Assembly (NCBI RefSeq): GCF_022693705.1
Contig: NZ_CP094288.1
Span: 378,171-442,170, forward strand
DNA: 64,000 nucleotides
Direction of reading: 5' to 3'
Origin: Infirmifilum sp. NZ
GTDB taxonomy: Archaea; Thermoproteota; Thermoprotei; Thermofilales; Thermofilaceae
A model generated the notes under the pieces. That model was not told the origin of the DNA. It ran no database searches and saw only the letters and a program-made list of their open reading frames with translations. Below are positions 1-7,929 of this stretch, one piece after another (the stretch's first letter is position 1; each line of letters begins with the position of its first letter). The translations under genes were made by a program, and so were the position numbers.

Positions 1-112
1 CTATGAGGAGCTTGTCGTAGGGGGTTGGGAGCAGGAGCTTTGTGAGGAACGCGAGGACGCCCAGGGTCGAGGCGAGCGAGACCTTCAGGGCTCTGGGCTT
101 CGCTGCTCGCAC
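1..112 (-). CDS. Partial integral membrane protein, N-terminus only
   Basis: On the minus strand a GTG at 112-110 opens a frame that stays open to the window edge, so only about 37 residues are visible. They read as a short basic N-terminus followed by a hydrophobic helix ending in a Leu-rich, Pro-containing turn. This looks like the first membrane segment of a polytopic protein, and such N-termini are common among ECF-type substrate-binding (S) components. The family cannot be fixed from so little sequence, and a different start is possible. Confidence 0.4.
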   Translation of the reverse strand, partial: MRAAKPRALKVSLASTLGVLAFLTKLLLPTPYDKLLI

Positions 113-193
113 GGTTGCACCATTCAGGGGGAGGCTTGTATTCCTTTATGTCGAGGGCGCGATATCTAGCCATTTTCACGTGTCGTTGCCCGC

Positions 194-391
194 TCAGCGG
201 AAGAGCTGGAGGCCCCCGTCTGGGAGAAGCCGCCCCACGGCCCTCGCGGACGCTGATCGGCTACAGCGGCCGGGGTGGCTTCTGCAGAACTCCTCGCAGG
301 CTAAAGCGTGCTCGAAGTCCCTGTACACGAGCCCGCAGACCTCGCACGCGTAGAGCTCGCCGCCAGCGTGCTCGACCCTCTTAACCATCAT
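194..391 (-). CDS. Small zinc-ribbon/C2H2-like archaeal protein
   Basis: A protein of about 65 residues with the pattern CEVCGLVY then ALACEEFC, a Cys/His-rich knuckle found in very short archaeal proteins that probably bind one zinc ion. The frame extends upstream to a TTG at 433, but a TATA-like CATAAAAG at about 411-419 lies 25-30 nt before tandem ATG codons (391, 388), which favours the shorter form. The C-terminal 20 residues after the Cys cluster are basic and low in complexity. Function is unknown; a nucleic-acid-binding role is only a guess from the fold type. Confidence 0.65.
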   Translation of the reverse strand: MMVKRVEHAGGELYACEVCGLVYRDFEHALACEEFCRSHPGRCSRSASARAVGRLLPDGGLQLFR

Positions 392-601
392 GAACCATAC
401 GTGGCTCAGGCTTTTATGGTGCTCCTTTTCCAATGTGTTAAAAAACCATGGCGGGGCTTTCCGTTCTGACCCTCAACCTGCGGTGGGATGCTCGGGGCTC
501 ATCTCGCCTGGGAGGATTGCGCTACGCGTGCTCTCCGGTGCTGATTACCGACGCGTATAGATTGGAAAGGCTCAAAAAAGGTCTCGGACGGGTTAAGGGC
601 T

Positions 602-2143
602 ATGCGTCGGGAGCTCAGGCGCGTCCTCGGCTTGGCGGCTTTGACCGGAGTGAGCGTTGGGAGCATGGTGGGCTCGGGCGTGTTCTCGACTCCTGGGCTA
701 CTAGCCTCCGTCGCCGGCCCCTCCGCGGTGCTGGCTGTGCTCCTCATGGGCGGCGCGACGCTTATGCTCGGGCTGGTGTACGCTGAGCTGGGAACGCTCT
801 TCCCGAGGGCCGGCGGGGTGTACTACTTCCCGCGAGAAGTCCTCGGCGACTTCGCGGGCTTCGTGACGGGGTGGAGCTACTACCTGTCCTGCGTCGTGGG
901 GACGGCCGCGATCATATACTCCTTCGTCCTCTACCTCTCCTTCTACGCGCCCTGGCTCGCGGAGGGCCTCACGCTGACGGGCTACGGGGTGGGCCTCTCG
1001 CTGGCTATCCTGACCGTCGTCACGTACGTGAACGTCAGGGGGGTTAGGCTCGGCGCGGGCCTGAGCCTAGCGCTGACGGTGGCGAAGGTCGCTGCGATCG
1101 CCGCGGTCTCTGCGGCGCTGCTGCTCCGCTTCAAGCCCTCGAACTTCTCCAGCCTCGCCCCCTACGGGGCGCAGGGCCTGGCGCTCGCCGTGGCGTTCGG
1201 GTTCTGGATGTACGCCGGAGTCGAGTCGGTGAGCCTGGTTGGCGAGGAGGCGCTGGACCCCGACAGGAACATCGCGAGGAGCCTGCTCCTGACCGTCTCG
1301 CTGGTGACGCTGGTCTACGCCCTCGCGTTCGCCGCGTTCGTTGGCTCCGTGGACTGGGGGCTCCTCGGCCTGCGGGAGGGGGACTGGGCCTCCCTGGCTA
1401 ACCTCTCCTCCCCCTTCGCGGACGTCGCCCAGTCACTCGGCATGCCCGCCGTGGCCCACCTGGCGTTCACCGGCGCCGCGCTGAGCACGCTGGGCTGCTT
1501 CTCCGCCTGGGTGCTCCTTCAGGGCAGGGTTGCCTTCGCCCTTGCGCGGGAGTCGAGGCTCTGGGCGAGGCTGGGGGAGGTCCACCCGAGGTTCGGCACG
1601 CCGGCCAACGCCCTGGTCTTCTCGTCCCTTCTGACCGGCCTGGTGATGCTCGCCGTCCCCTCCTTCCCCAGCGTGGTGCTCCTGTCGATGATCGCCGCGT
1701 TCCTAGCATACGCGACGAGCTCCCTGTCGCTCCCCGTATCCCGGAGGATGCTCCGGGATGCAGCGAGGCCGTTCAGGGCCCCCGCGCCGCTGCTGCTGGG
1801 CTGGCTGGGCTTCGCCCTCTCGACCCTCTACATGTACTGGGCCTGCTGGCCCTGGACCCTCACCGGCTCGTTGCTGATGCTCCTCGCCGTCCCGGTCTAC
1901 AGGGTCTTCTCGAGGCTCAGCGCCGCGGAGCTCAGGAGGTCCTTGTGGCTGCTCGCCTACGTGGCTTCCGTGCCGATTCTCTCGCTGCTGGGCGACAAGA
2001 CCTTCACGTACAGCAACTTCCTCCCGGTTGAGCCTCTCGGCCTCATCCCCACCCCCTGGGACACAGCCGTCCTGCTTGCGGTCGCCACGGCGTTCTACGC
2101 CTGGGGCTACTACTCCGCGGTCGGGCCGGCCAAAGCCGAGTGA
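602..2143 (+). CDS. APC-superfamily amino acid permease
   Basis: A 513-residue polytopic membrane protein. The N-terminus carries the APC hallmark around residues 12-35 (SVGSMVGSGVFSTPG, the unwound helix 1 that contacts substrate), followed by about twelve hydrophobic helices. The conserved stretch VESVSLVGEEALDP, near residue 208, matches helix 6 and the following loop of the family. It probably imports an amino acid or polyamine by proton coupling, but the substrate cannot be read from the sequence. The ATG at 602 sits just after a purine-rich stretch, and the gene appears to be a single transcription unit. Confidence 0.88.
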   Translation: MRRELRRVLGLAALTGVSVGSMVGSGVFSTPGLLASVAGPSAVLAVLLMGGATLMLGLVYAELGTLFPRAGGVYYFPREVLGDFAGFVTGWSYYLSCVVGTAAIIYSFVLYLSFYAPWLAEGLTLTGYGVGLSLAILTVVTYVNVRGVRLGAGLSLALTVAKVAAIAAVSAALLLRFKPSNFSSLAPYGAQGLALAVAFGFWMYAGVESVSLVGEEALDPDRNIARSLLLTVSLVTLVYALAFAAFVGSVDWGLLGLREGDWASLANLSSPFADVAQSLGMPAVAHLAFTGAALSTLGCFSAWVLLQGRVAFALARESRLWARLGEVHPRFGTPANALVFSSLLTGLVMLAVPSFPSVVLLSMIAAFLAYATSSLSLPVSRRMLRDAARPFRAPAPLLLGWLGFALSTLYMYWACWPWTLTGSLLMLLAVPVYRVFSRLSAAELRRSLWLLAYVASVPILSLLGDKTFTYSNFLPVEPLGLIPTPWDTAVLLAVATAFYAWGYYSAVGPAKAE

Positions 2144-2227
2144 GGGGCGCCGCGCTCCCGCTTTCCCCGTGCCGCAGGTGCAGGGTTCGCGAGCTAGGCT
2201 TATAAGGGAGGCGGTCGAGGCGTTGGT

Positions 2228-2677
2228 GTGGGCGTCGAGGCGTTTAGGGAGCTTGTGTCGAGCAGGCTGGCTGGCAGGGTTGTCTTCGTGTCGCTGTTCG
2301 GCTCCGTGGCTGAGGGGAGGGCTGGCGGGCTGAGCGACGTGGACGTGGCCGTGCTACCAAAGAAGGTGGACGCTGAGGGCAGGCTTCTGCTGGCTACCGA
2401 AATAGCGGAGCTGGCCTCCGAGGCGTTCGGCGTCCCGGAGGACCGCGTCGACGTCGTGTTCCTCGACTCGGATGACCTGCCGATCGGGCTCGCCTACAAG
2501 GCGGTGGTGAGGGGGGTGACGGTCTACTGCGCGGAGAAAGCAGCCTGCAGCGAGCTGAGGCTGAGGGTCCTGTCGGAGTTCCTCGACTTCCAGGTCTTCC
2601 GCGAGAAGATGGACCTAGAGCGGAGGTACATTGAGGCGCTGAAGCGCAGGGTGGGCTTGGGCCTTGAAGCTCGGTAG
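2228..2677 (+). CDS. mntA: MntA-type nucleotidyltransferase antitoxin
   Basis: A 149-residue minimal nucleotidyltransferase. The signature GSX10DXD is exact: G25-S26, then D37 and D39 (GSVAEG ... SDVDV). A later acidic residue in VDVVFLDSDD probably completes the metal triad. In characterised MNT/HEPN pairs the MntA protein transfers AMP onto a tyrosine of the HEPN toxin and so silences it. The next gene is that HEPN partner, overlapping by 14 nt. A TATA-like box (CTTATAAGGG, 2196-2206) about 27 nt before the GTG at 2228 suggests a leaderless transcript. Confidence 0.88.
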   Translation: MGVEAFRELVSSRLAGRVVFVSLFGSVAEGRAGGLSDVDVAVLPKKVDAEGRLLLATEIAELASEAFGVPEDRVDVVFLDSDDLPIGLAYKAVVRGVTVYCAEKAACSELRLRVLSEFLDFQVFREKMDLERRYIEALKRRVGLGLEAR

Positions 2678-3065
2678 CCTCCTCAAGCTCATCGAGAGGA
2701 ACGTCTCGCTCCTGGACGGCAAAGTGGGGGAGCTCGGCGTCTCCGGCCTCCTCGGGGACGAGTTTCACCTCAACTCAGTCCTGCACGTCCTCCAGACGTC
2801 CTCCCAGGCGCTGATAGACCTCGCTTCCCACGTGATCGCTGAGGCTGGGCTAGGCTACGTTGAGCGCTACAGGGACATCCCGAAGGTGCTCTACGAGGCG
2901 GGGGTTCTCTCGGAGAGCGAGGCGGCGCTCCTGAGGAGGGTCATCGGCTTCCGGAACGTCGCGATTCACGGCTACACCGGCGTTTCCGTGGAAATCCTCA
3001 GGACGATACTCGAGGAGAGGAGGTACCGCGACATAATGTTGCTGGCTGTTAAGCTTGCGGAGTAG
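2664..3065 (+). CDS. hepT: HepT-type HEPN ribonuclease toxin
   Basis: A 133-residue all-helical HEPN (DUF86/HepT) protein. The catalytic RX4HXY motif is intact (R97, H102, Y104 in RNVAIHGY), so both the RNase residues and the tyrosine that MntA modifies in known systems are present. The start overlaps the end of mntA by 14 nt, which implies translational coupling and a co-produced toxin-antitoxin pair. The TTG at 2664 is the annotated start; no strong alternative follows in the first residues. Likely role: cleavage of RNA (tRNA in the studied homologues) when not silenced. Confidence 0.87.
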   Translation: MKLGSLLKLIERNVSLLDGKVGELGVSGLLGDEFHLNSVLHVLQTSSQALIDLASHVIAEAGLGYVERYRDIPKVLYEAGVLSESEAALLRRVIGFRNVAIHGYTGVSVEILRTILEERRYRDIMLLAVKLAE

Positions 3066-3190
3066 AGTTACCGCGTGGGGATCGACCCGTAACCCCCCGG
3101 GGAGGCGCGGCGCGCGATGCGGCAAGGAGCCCTGCGGATAGGCAACCCCTGCGCCGCAAAGCTTTATCGCAAGCCCCCGTTTTGGATTGC

Positions 3191-4117
3191 GTGCCTCGCT
3201 CCAGGCTCCGTGTTGCGCTGATCACCCTCTCGGTTATCACGGTTGCCGCTATCCTCGCCGCTCTCTTCGTCCACCAGCCCCGCTCCGCCACTAGCGAGGT
3301 GAAGGGGCTCGAGGAAAGGTTCCTCGAAGCCTACGCTCACGACGTTGGGTTCCGCGAGGCTGTTGAGTCGCTCAGGAGGATGGTCCTGGACCCCGAGGCA
3401 GAGTTCGACAGGGGGAGAGCCTTCGAGCTCTTCAACCTCATACTGTCGAGGCTCGGCCTGCCGAGCATGCCCCCAGAGTACTTCAGCTGGGGGAAGTCGG
3501 TGAGCTCCGGGGCCGGGGCTCCACCCCCGCCGGTGACCTGCGGCCCACCACCCCCGCTAGTGCTGAGGATCGTACAGCCCGCTGTAGACGTAGAAGCCGG
3601 GAACGGGGTCGAGGGGGTCTACGCCTGCGCTTTCAGCGCGGATGGGGCTACCGCCGTTGAGGTCACTGTGGTGTTCGGTGACGAGGACAGGGGGTTACCT
3701 GGGTCAACTGAGGACCTCTGGTACGACGCCTGGAGGCTGGTCTCGTGGGGCAGGATTAAGGACGTGGAGACGTTCTACGTGGTCCTCTCGGAGCAGGGGG
3801 GCTACGTGAAGTTCCAGGGCTTGGCGCTCGTACTCAACGGGACGCTCGGCCTCAGGAGCGTAGCGCCCATAGGGAGCGGCGGCGCCGGCTTCTCCACTTC
3901 AGCCCACCTGGAGGGTCTGGAGGCCTTCAGCGGCCCCGAGCTCACGCTCTACGTGAACACCTGGAACCACGCGCTGAGCACAGTCGACGCCAACCCGGGG
4001 CTCGCGAAGCGCGTCTACACCTACAGCCTCAGCGGGGTAGGCGTTGCGTCTAGGGTTGACGTTGAGAACACCCTCTCGACGCTGAGGTACGCCGGCGAGG
4101 TCAGGCTGAGGCCCTAG
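3191..4117 (+). CDS. Secreted or membrane-anchored protein of unknown function
   Basis: About 308 residues: a short basic start, one hydrophobic helix (VALITLSVITVAAILAAL) and then an extracellular-type domain with a Pro-rich turn around residue 115 and many beta-forming stretches. No catalytic motif or known family was recognised. The frame also has a TTG at 3182, but a TATA-like box (GCTTTATCGC, 3158-3167) is only about 20 nt from it and about 28 nt from the GTG at 3191, so the GTG was chosen. The gene ends 4 nt into the convergent aminotransferase remnant. Confidence 0.6.
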   Translation: MPRSRLRVALITLSVITVAAILAALFVHQPRSATSEVKGLEERFLEAYAHDVGFREAVESLRRMVLDPEAEFDRGRAFELFNLILSRLGLPSMPPEYFSWGKSVSSGAGAPPPPVTCGPPPPLVLRIVQPAVDVEAGNGVEGVYACAFSADGATAVEVTVVFGDEDRGLPGSTEDLWYDAWRLVSWGRIKDVETFYVVLSEQGGYVKFQGLALVLNGTLGLRSVAPIGSGGAGFSTSAHLEGLEAFSGPELTLYVNTWNHALSTVDANPGLAKRVYTYSLSGVGVASRVDVENTLSTLRYAGEVRLRP

Positions 4118-4440
4118 CCCGCGTACTTGTTGAGGACCGCCGCGACGGCCTCCAGGTCTCCTGGCTCGATTTCGCCCATGAGCCCCACCCTGACCACCTT
4201 CCCCTTCAGCTCGCCCATACCGCCTGCGACTACGTAGCCCCTAGTGGCAAGCTCCCTAACCGCGTCGCTCGCTTTCGGCGGGAGGAAGGCAGCGACCGTG
4301 TTGCTCCTTACGCTCTGGTCCCTCACCAGTGGCTCGGCCTTGACGGCGCTGTAGACCAGCCTGGCCCTCTCGGCGTGGAGCTGCTGGTAGCGCGGCAGCC
4401 CGGTCTCCAGTATGAGGTCGGCGGAGGCCGGGGGGCCCTG
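4114..4440 (-). pseudogene. C-terminal remnant of a class V aminotransferase
   Basis: The minus-strand frame from about 4440 down to the TAG at 4114 reads as the last ~110 residues of a PLP-dependent class V aminotransferase (alanine-glyoxylate/serine-pyruvate type): a helix with ETGLPRYQQLHAERA, then SVRSNTVAAFLPP, a GGMGELKGKVVRVGLMG strand pair and a closing helix. The large PLP-binding domain, with its lysine, is absent: at about 4440 the homology stops and a different decayed gene begins on the other strand. The only start codon in the conserved part is a GTG at 4326, inside the domain. I read this as a truncated, non-functional leftover of a deletion or rearrangement. Confidence 0.72.
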
Positions 4441-5085
4441 AGATTGAGAAGGCGGCGGCGCTTGCGCTCCTCTACTGGGAGCTCTTCCGAGGGGTGGACT
4501 GGGTTGGGGGAGAGCTTAGAGCGAGAGCTAGCCGAGGAGATAGGGAAGGCGCTGGCTAGCGGCTCCGTCCTCGAGGTGCTGGCCACGGTCAACACTTTCC
4601 TCGAGGAGAGGGAGCTGGGCAGGCTGATCATTATGGGCGGCTTCGCGGTCGAGATCTAAAGCGGCGGTGCCTACAGGACGGGCGACGTGGACGTGGTTGT
4701 TGAGGGGGCGGCGGACCTCCCGCGGAGAGCCCTTGGGCTGTTGGAGGAGTGGAGGAGCAGAGTGTGGGTATATGGGGGCCTCGAGTACGCGATCGACATA
4801 GTGTCGAGGAGCTACGGCAGGCCTAAGGCGCCTGTCAGGCTCACGGTGAACGGGAAGGCTGTCTACGTCGAGCCGCCGTAGGAGTCGGTCGTCTCGTGCC
4901 TGAACGCGTGCGTCTACTGGCAGTCTGACCTACACTGCGAGAAAGCCGCGATGGTCATGGCCGCGCAGTGGGATAGGTTGGACTGAGAGTACCTCGAGAG
5001 GAGGTCAAGGGAGGAGGGTACTCTGGGGAAACTGGAGGAGCTCAGAAGGCAGGTGGAGAGGGTGGTCGAGGAGAGGGATCAGTGA
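4440..5085 (+). pseudogene. Decayed nucleotidyltransferase (AbiEii/DUF6036-like)
   Basis: Read through its lesions, the plus strand encodes about 210 residues of a nucleotidyltransferase: an N-terminal helical part, the core MGGFAVEI ... GDVDVVVEG (a GG motif plus a D-V-D metal pair), a C-terminal helical domain and an acidic tail. It is broken by one frameshift between about 4515 and 4540 and three in-frame stops: TAA at 4657, TAG at 4879 and TGA at 4984. The first stop replaces what is probably a tyrosine codon between the two halves of the active-site motif. It lies 1.4 kb from the intact MntA/HepT pair and may be a dead toxin-antitoxin component. Confidence 0.75.
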
Positions 5086-5113
5086 GCGTTTTTAATTGAG
5101 CGCTTACTGAGCG

Positions 5114-5449
5114 CTAGCGGGGCGTACCCGTGGACTGGGGCTCGAGCGCTTCCTCTATCTTGACCTCGGAGGAGCCACAGCACAGGGCCTGGAGCCTCCT
5201 GAACTCGGCGAGCCACGCGGCGCCCCTAGAGGTGATGCTGTATGTTCTGCCGGTGAGCGAGACGAGGTTCCTCGCCCGTAGGAAGTCCAGCACCCTCCTG
5301 CACCTGTCCGTGGGGATGTTCGCGCTCAGTGAGATCTCAGTTAGCTTCATGGGCCTCTGCGATAGGGCTGATAGTATATCCGCGGCGATCTCGCGGAAGC
5401 ACCGCTTCTTCCGGTTCACGCGTCTGGAAGAGCGCCGGGGTTTAAACAC
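5114..5449 (-). CDS. Winged helix-turn-helix regulator
   Basis: 111 residues. Residues ~20-90 form a winged-HTH of the small archaeal type (ADILSALSQRPMKLTEISLSA, then CRRVLDFLRARNLVS, then a wing and ITSRGAAWLAEFRRL). The N-terminus is very basic. The C-terminal ~25 residues contain a CC pair and an acidic, probably disordered tail. It starts with a GTG at 5449 and is divergent from the ferredoxin gene at 5495 across 45 bp, so it probably controls that gene and itself. No ligand domain is visible. Confidence 0.72.
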   Translation of the reverse strand: MFKPRRSSRRVNRKKRCFREIAADILSALSQRPMKLTEISLSANIPTDRCRRVLDFLRARNLVSLTGRTYSITSRGAAWLAEFRRLQALCCGSSEVKIEEALEPQSTGTPR

Positions 5450-5494
5450 ATTTCGTGTTCAAAGCTTAAAAATTTTCAAATCTAGGCTGAGGCC
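5450..5494. promoter_or_regulatory. Shared divergent promoter, HTH gene and ferredoxin gene
   Basis: The 45-bp gap contains an A/T block (CTTAAAAATTTTC, 5464-5476) that is close to symmetric and can serve as the TATA element in both directions. It lies about 25-30 nt before the GTG of the ferredoxin gene (5495) and about 20 nt from the GTG of the regulator (5449). This spacing implies leaderless or near-leaderless transcripts and overlapping control. Confidence 0.5.
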
Positions 5495-6190
5495 GTGTGG
5501 CACGGGCTACCGAGGGAGAGGTTCGAGTGGCACCCATCGATAGACTACTCGAAGTGCACGGGCTGCGGCTTATGCTTTGTCACGTGCGGCCATGATGTTT
5601 TCCACTGGGACAGGAAGTCCGGCAAGCCTGTCGTCGCTAAGCCCGGCGACTGCGTGATGGGATGCACAACCTGCGGGAAGCTCTGCCCAGCTGAAGCCAT
5701 CACCTTTCCCTCCGACGCGAGGGAGTTCATTCAGGGCGTTCTCAGGGAGCACGGGGCGACGGTGTTCAAGAGCGCGCGCGAGGAGCTTGAGGAGAGGCTC
5801 AGCAAGTACCCGTTCCTGGCGGAGAGAAGGGAGCCTTCAGCGGAGCCATCCCCGGCTTTCAAGGCTTGGCACGGGCTCGACCGGAAGGAGATACCGTGGT
5901 ACCCCTCCCTCGACGAGGGGAAGTGCATAGGCTGCGGGCTGTGCGTCGTCACGTGTGGCCAGGCGAGGCTCGTCTGGGGCTTCGACAGGGAGAGGCGCAA
6001 GGCCGTTCTCCTGCAGCCGTACAACTGCATGGTCGGCTGCAACAACTGCGAGGTAAACTGCCCGCGAAGCGCGATCAGCTTCCCCGACGCCCGCGTCGTT
6101 CGTGACGCCGCTTCGAGGATAGACCCCAGCGTTCTGAGAGCCGAGGTGGAGGAGAAGCTGAGGAAAAAGCCGCACCTGGCTATCGGGTAG
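5495..6190 (+). CDS. Tandem-duplicated four-cluster [4Fe-4S] ferredoxin-like protein
   Basis: 231 residues made of two copies of the same ~115-residue unit. Each starts with a W-H-G-L motif followed by a P-S-[IL]-D turn, then CX2CX2CX3C (CTGCGLC.../CIGCGLC...) and, about 22 residues later, CX3CX2CX3C (CVMGC.../CMVGC...). That gives 16 cysteines and up to four [4Fe-4S] clusters. No membrane segment or Tat signal is seen, so it should be a cytoplasmic electron carrier. The closest functional idea is a partner of an oxidoreductase such as the molybdopterin enzyme at 37-39 kb, but no enzyme gene is adjacent. It ends 11 nt before the convergent ABC permease gene. Confidence 0.85.
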   Translation: MWHGLPRERFEWHPSIDYSKCTGCGLCFVTCGHDVFHWDRKSGKPVVAKPGDCVMGCTTCGKLCPAEAITFPSDAREFIQGVLREHGATVFKSAREELEERLSKYPFLAERREPSAEPSPAFKAWHGLDRKEIPWYPSLDEGKCIGCGLCVVTCGQARLVWGFDRERRKAVLLQPYNCMVGCNNCEVNCPRSAISFPDARVVRDAASRIDPSVLRAEVEEKLRKKPHLAIG

Positions 6191-6200
6191 CCAGCGCGCC

Positions 6201-7046
6201 CTACTTCGCGCCCATGCCTATTACCATTAGGCCTCTCACGAAGTACCGCCCCAGGACGATGAATATGATGAGCGTGGGTAGCGAGGCTATGAGCGCGGCG
6301 GCGAACATCTGGTTGTAGAGTGTCCCGCTCTGGCCGACGTAGCTGAACACCTTCAGCGTTACGTGCATTTCGTAGCCCCTTGTTAGTATGAGCGGTATGA
6401 AGAAGTTGTTCCAGGTCTGTATTACCAGGAACACCATCGTGGACACCAGCCCGGGGCCTAGTACCGGTAGTACTATCCTCGTGAACATGGTGAACTCTGA
6501 GACTCCGTCGACGAGGCCCGCCTCGATCATGGACTTCGGCACTACGGTTATGAAGATGGACATCAGCAGGGCGGCCATAGGGACGTAGTATATCATGAAG
6601 CCGAGGATCACGCCGGGCAGGGTGTTGTAGAGGTTGAATGCCTTCACGATGTTGACGAGCGGGACGAGAGTGGCCTGGTAGGGTATGTACGTGGCTATCG
6701 CTACTAGCACCATGAGCGTGTCGCTCAGCCTGTCCGACCTCCTGTAGATAGCGTAGGCGGCGAGGGCCCCCAGGAAGGTTGCGACCAGGGATGTGGGGAG
6801 AACTATCGCCACGGTGTTCACCATTGGTGTGAGCAGCTCTGCCGCCACGCTTGCAAGCGTGGTAAGGTCCAGCTCCCGGGGAGGCGAGAACACGGGGGAC
6901 GACATCACGTCCTGTAGGCTCTTCATCGAGCCGACGACGAGGGAGTATATGGGGATGGTCCATACGAGCATGGCGACCGCTACCACAAGTGTTGCCGTGA
7001 TTTTCGCCGGGCTCGCGCGCACCTCGATCACCTCCCCATAACCCAC
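6201..7046 (-). CDS. Carbohydrate ABC transporter permease, MalG type
   Basis: 281 residues with six predicted helices. The conserved EAA-type loop that docks on the ATPase is near residues 175-195 (EAGLVDGVSEFTMFTRIVLP). The N-terminus (MLVWTIPIYSLVVGSMKS) is typical of the MalG/LacG family. It is the last gene of a three-gene unit, starting 19 nt inside the end of the MalF-type gene. No ATPase gene follows, so the nucleotide-binding subunit must be shared from elsewhere. Confidence 0.88.
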   Translation of the reverse strand: MGYGEVIEVRASPAKITATLVVAVAMLVWTIPIYSLVVGSMKSLQDVMSSPVFSPPRELDLTTLASVAAELLTPMVNTVAIVLPTSLVATFLGALAAYAIYRRSDRLSDTLMVLVAIATYIPYQATLVPLVNIVKAFNLYNTLPGVILGFMIYYVPMAALLMSIFITVVPKSMIEAGLVDGVSEFTMFTRIVLPVLGPGLVSTMVFLVIQTWNNFFIPLILTRGYEMHVTLKVFSYVGQSGTLYNQMFAAALIASLPTLIIFIVLGRYFVRGLMVIGMGAK

Positions 7047-7888
7047 CTCTTCAGCCCGTAGAGGGAGTAGGGTATGACGATGAACGCGGAGATCATGACG
7101 AGGACTAGGGCGGCCGCCGAGGCCTGGTAGAAGTACATGGCGACGTACCTCTCGAAAGAGTACATTACGACGGTCATCGTGAACGGGTTTAGGTAGAGGA
7201 CAGTGTAGGGCAGGTCGAACATCTGGAGGCCAAAGAGTAGCAGGAAAACCGTCGAGATGATGAGCCCCTGCCGGGAGGCGGGTATGACGATCCTCGCCAT
7301 TATCGTAAACATGTCTGCGCCGTCGACCATAGCGCTCTCGATCGTGGACCGGTCAACGTTGTAGAACATGCCTAGGTAGAGCATTGCTATGAAGCCCGTG
7401 TAGACCCACAGGGAGACGAGGACCATGCTCCAGAACGCGTTCTGGCCCTCCAGCCACCTCACCTGCGGGAGCCCCAGCTGGGAGAAGATGACGTTGAAGC
7501 CCTTGTAGGCGTCGAAGAGCCAACGCCACGTGATGCCCACGACGACGAGCGACAGCGATAGCGGGTATATGAAGAAGGTGGTGAGAGCACTCCTAACCCT
7601 CGAGCTCGTGAACTGGAAGATCGCTGAGGCTAAAAGCAGGCCTACCGTGTTCCCCAAGGCGACTAGCAGTAGCGCCCACAGGAGCGTGTTCTGGAGGGAG
7701 TTCAGGAAGCGCGGGTCGCTGAATATCTCTATGAAGCTCTGGAGGCCCGCGAACCTGGGCACGGGGTTCAGTAGCGAGTAGTTGGTGAGGGCGAACCACA
7801 CGTTCCAGGACACGCAGTAGTAGAGCAGGACCGCGAACGGCAGAACGGGTGAGAGTAGCAGCACGAACTGCCTGAGAGGTATCTTCAA
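7028..7888 (-). CDS. Carbohydrate ABC transporter permease, MalF type
   Basis: 286 residues and six helices. A MalF/UgpA-like N-terminus (LLLSPVLPFAVLLYY) is followed by a periplasmic-side loop rich in Trp/Tyr and an EAA loop near residue 190 (ESAMVDGADMFTIMARIVIP). It forms the heterodimeric channel with the downstream MalG-type subunit. The gene starts 41 nt after the binding-protein gene stops, in the same direction, so the three genes form an operon. Confidence 0.88.
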   Translation of the reverse strand: MKIPLRQFVLLLSPVLPFAVLLYYCVSWNVWFALTNYSLLNPVPRFAGLQSFIEIFSDPRFLNSLQNTLLWALLLVALGNTVGLLLASAIFQFTSSRVRSALTTFFIYPLSLSLVVVGITWRWLFDAYKGFNVIFSQLGLPQVRWLEGQNAFWSMVLVSLWVYTGFIAMLYLGMFYNVDRSTIESAMVDGADMFTIMARIVIPASRQGLIISTVFLLLFGLQMFDLPYTVLYLNPFTMTVVMYSFERYVAMYFYQASAAALVLVMISAFIVIPYSLYGLKRWVMGR

Positions 7889-7929
7889 GACGCACCACCA
7901 AAAACATTGAGAAAAAGATTATTTTTAGC

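Noticed and set aside
42..384. Overlapping plus-strand frames of ~90-100 codons opposite the small zinc-ribbon gene.
   Set aside because: Arg/Ser/Pro-rich composition typical of antisense frames in G+C-rich DNA; the opposite strand has a clear Cys-motif protein.
5731..6963. A 410-codon minus-strand frame covering the ferredoxin and permease genes.
   Set aside because: It has His/Arg-rich low-complexity translation and overlaps two genes with unmistakable motifs on other frames.
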